Of a stretch of DNA of 64,000 nt, positions 62,556 through 64,000 are shown piece after piece. A program made the position numbers and the translations under genes. The number at the start of each line of letters is the position of its first letter. Position 1 is the first letter of the stretch. The notes beneath the pieces were generated by a model. It saw only the letters and a program-made list of their open reading frames with translations, was not told the origin of the DNA and did no database searches. This DNA is from Bacteroidota bacterium (lineage in GTDB: Bacteria; Bacteroidota; Bacteroidia; Chitinophagales; Chitinophagaceae): positions 96,480 to 160,479 of the forward strand of contig JAEZZY010000019.1 of assembly GCA_023418315.1 (NCBI GenBank). The letters run 5' to 3'.

Positions 62556-63497
62556 ATGATAAGACATTTTGTTTGCATGTTTCTGCTTTTGCTTGTCTGC
62601 AGTTTTGCACAGGCACAGAAAAAAGACAGCCTTTTTGTATATGACGGCGGGGATGGCTGGTTTCTTAATCATAGGGTGAAAAAGGGAGAAACTATCTTTT
62701 CCGTTGCCAGAAATTACCATATTCCTCCGGCTATGCTTGCCGATGCCAATGAAATGAATTTACGCCAGAAGCCCATTCCCGGTAGTGTACTGGAAATACC
62801 GCTGGGCGCCTACAATCTCAAAACGGAAACCGGAATGTACACCGATGAAATGCGTCCTATTTATCACCGGTTGCGCGCCGGAGAAAGCCTGAAACGCATT
62901 GCAAAAAATTCCAGCGTCAATCAGCGCCGCCTGCTGGAATGGAATAATCTGACACCTAATGACCTTTACGAAGGTGTGGTGTTGAAAGTGGGATGGATAC
63001 TCTATGATCTTACCGGCACTTCCCTTCCGCCGGTGAAAGAACCGGAACAACCGGTTACATCGCAGCCGCCGGCATCTTCCGTGGCGGTAAAGCCGCCCGT
63101 TACGACTCCTATGTTACGCCAACCCAAGCAGGATACGTTTCGCTTCACCTTGCCACCGGTAAAAGATTCACTGGAAGAGGAAAAAACAGAGGCGGAAATA
63201 ATCTATGACGAGCAGACGGTACATGGCATTATAACGGAAAAAGGTCCTGCCGCTTTTTTCAAATCCAATAATGGCAGCGCCAGTTTCTACTATGCTTTTC
63301 ATAATAATGCGCCTAAAGGAGCTATCATCAAAGTGCGGAATACGGGAAACGGTAAAACCGTATTTGTAAAAGTGCTGGGAGCTCTTCCCAATACTGGGCT
63401 TTATCATAATTGCATTATCGGTATCAGCAGCAGAGCTAAGGCAGCACTCGGAGTAGGAAGTGAAAAAGCCTGGTGTGAACTGAGCTATGGGCGGTAA
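62556..63497 (+). CDS. LysM-repeat secreted protein with RlpA/DPBB-like end
   Basis: 313 residues from ATG 62556 with a signal peptide (FVCMFLLLLVCSFAQAQ). Two LysM domains (HRVKKGETIFSVARNYHIPP; HRLRAGESLKRIAKNSSVNQ) bind peptidoglycan, then a Pro-rich linker and a C-terminal double-psi-beta-barrel-like domain (KGAIIKVRNTGNGKTVFVKV). The conserved catalytic His/Asp of RlpA enzymes is not evident. The start at 62556 falls 33 nt past the rsmF-like stop. Confidence 0.82.
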   Translation: MIRHFVCMFLLLLVCSFAQAQKKDSLFVYDGGDGWFLNHRVKKGETIFSVARNYHIPPAMLADANEMNLRQKPIPGSVLEIPLGAYNLKTETGMYTDEMRPIYHRLRAGESLKRIAKNSSVNQRRLLEWNNLTPNDLYEGVVLKVGWILYDLTGTSLPPVKEPEQPVTSQPPASSVAVKPPVTTPMLRQPKQDTFRFTLPPVKDSLEEEKTEAEIIYDEQTVHGIITEKGPAAFFKSNNGSASFYYAFHNNAPKGAIIKVRNTGNGKTVFVKVLGALPNTGLYHNCIIGISSRAKAALGVGSEKAWCELSYGR

Positions 63498-63541
63498 GTT
63501 AGGAAGGGAATAAGTCTATTAAATCCATAAATTACGTCCAC

Positions 63542-63583
63542 AAAAAAGAGATTGCAGCGCCTTCGGCGCTGCAATCTCTTTTT
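63542..63583. terminator. bidirectional terminator
   Basis: Arms 63547-63561 and 63565-63579 pair over 15 bp with a TTC loop, framed by A- and T-runs on both sides. It serves the LysM gene and the convergent CHU_C gene. Confidence 0.95.
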
Positions 63584-63609
63584 AACCCATTAAACTATCC
63601 CCGCTCTCA

Positions 63610-64000
63610 TCATCGAATCAACGTAACCTCTCCCTTTGTGCTGTATTTTTCACCATCGGCAAATTCTATTTCGAGATAGTAATGATACACACCGGTATCT
63701 AAGGGTTCGCCTTTGTAGGTGCCGTCCCATCCGTCTTTCGTCAGCTCGCCGTTGATGTGATAGACCTCTTGCCCCCACCGGTTGTAGATGCGGAAGTACT
63801 TGATTGTATAAGCACGCTTCATAGGCAGTAACGGACGGAACACATCATTCCTTCCATCCCCATTAGGCGTAAAGGCATTGGGAATGGATACCGTATGATT
63901 TATATCTGCCACGGTGAATGCCAGCGAAGCCGTATCCCAACAACCCGCCAGGGTATAGGCAATCACCGTAACGGTAGCCGGTTGATACAAACGTAGGTTC
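63610..64000 (-). CDS. T9SS type B (CHU_C) gliding motility-associated C-terminal protein, partial
   Basis: The visible 130 codons end a larger protein whose N-terminus lies beyond the window edge. GCWDTASLAFTVADI is the close of an Ig-like/PKD repeat. IPNAFTPNGDGRNDVF, YFRIYNRWGQEVYH and GVYHYYLEIEFADGEK form the CHU_C sorting domain, which directs proteins through the T9SS for surface anchoring. These proteins are usually very long adhesins. Confidence 0.93.
   Translation of the reverse strand, partial: NLRLYQPATVTVIAYTLAGCWDTASLAFTVADINHTVSIPNAFTPNGDGRNDVFRPLLPMKRAYTIKYFRIYNRWGQEVYHINGELTKDGWDGTYKGEPLDTGVYHYYLEIEFADGEKYSTKGEVTLIR

Overview
The window looks like chromosome of a member of the Bacteroidota, most likely in the Chitinophagales/Sphingobacteriia range. 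This is inferred from the type IX secretion (T9SS) sorting tails on three secreted proteins, the CHU_C domain at the right edge, the gliding lipoprotein GldH, -7 promoter boxes of the form TAnnTTTG, the absence of strong Shine-Dalgarno sites, and families typical of the phylum (DUF5683, DUF3098, FtsX, RsmF-like, RimM, EnvC). It is mostly core chromosome. There is no phage, conjugative element, complete insertion sequence, CRISPR array or rRNA operon. Layout: 0-2 kb, a flavin-dependent halogenase-like enzyme with a 2Fe-2S ferredoxin and a DUF488 protein. 2-11.5 kb, an AraC regulator, a PNGase F-like secreted protein, a SUI1 factor, a glycosyltransferase/flippase pair, a twice-frameshifted secreted-protein pseudogene and a T9SS-sorted repeat protein. 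11.5-16.3 kb, aldo/keto reductase, folA-thyA, a dolichol-phosphate-mannose-synthase-like GT2 and miaB. 16.4-17.6 kb, a UPF0175/DUF3368 toxin-antitoxin-like pair and DUF4260. 17.9-25.8 kb, a sigma-54 activator, DUF3098-ftsX, an arginase-fold protein, an antitoxin remnant, hflX, an acyl-CoA synthetase and DUF5683. 25.8-32.7 kb, an M1 peptidase fused to an outer-membrane barrel, an orphan HlyD adaptor and metG. 32.8-38.8 kb, an ArsR/SRPBCC cassette, a TPR histidine kinase, a chromate transporter and pdxH. 38.9-41.1 kb, an AT-richer accessory patch with HigA, a HigB stump and a stand-alone SIR2-like protein, ending at tRNA-Leu. 41.1-57.5 kb, M13 peptidase, rimM, envC, yicC-gldH-histidine kinase, tRNA-Ala, pyrD, terC, an M32 carboxypeptidase, a thioredoxin-like protein, rpe, a TonB-dependent receptor and tRNA-Lys. 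57.6-64 kb, acyl-CoA dehydrogenase, two tandem paralogous lipoproteins, rpsL-rpsG, an rsmF-like gene, a LysM protein and a partial gliding-associated C-terminal protein. Working together: the clearest functional groups are thymidylate/folate metabolism (thyA-folA), translation and tRNA modification (miaB, metG, rimM, rpsL, rpsG, RsmF-like, three tRNAs), and cell envelope and surface (GldH, T9SS cargo, TonB receptor, EnvC, FtsX, LysM). The accessory content is small: the SIR2/Hig patch, the UPF0175/DUF3368 pair, an antitoxin stump and several families of short intergenic repeat words. Two of these words also appear in frame inside metG. I found no complete new multi-gene system. The best leads are the stand-alone SIR2 protein beside tRNA-Leu, the protease-barrel fusion, the PNGase F-like protein lacking one canonical catalytic-site glutamate, and the repeat words inside an essential gene. 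All family names come from reading motifs and remembered family patterns; no database search was run.
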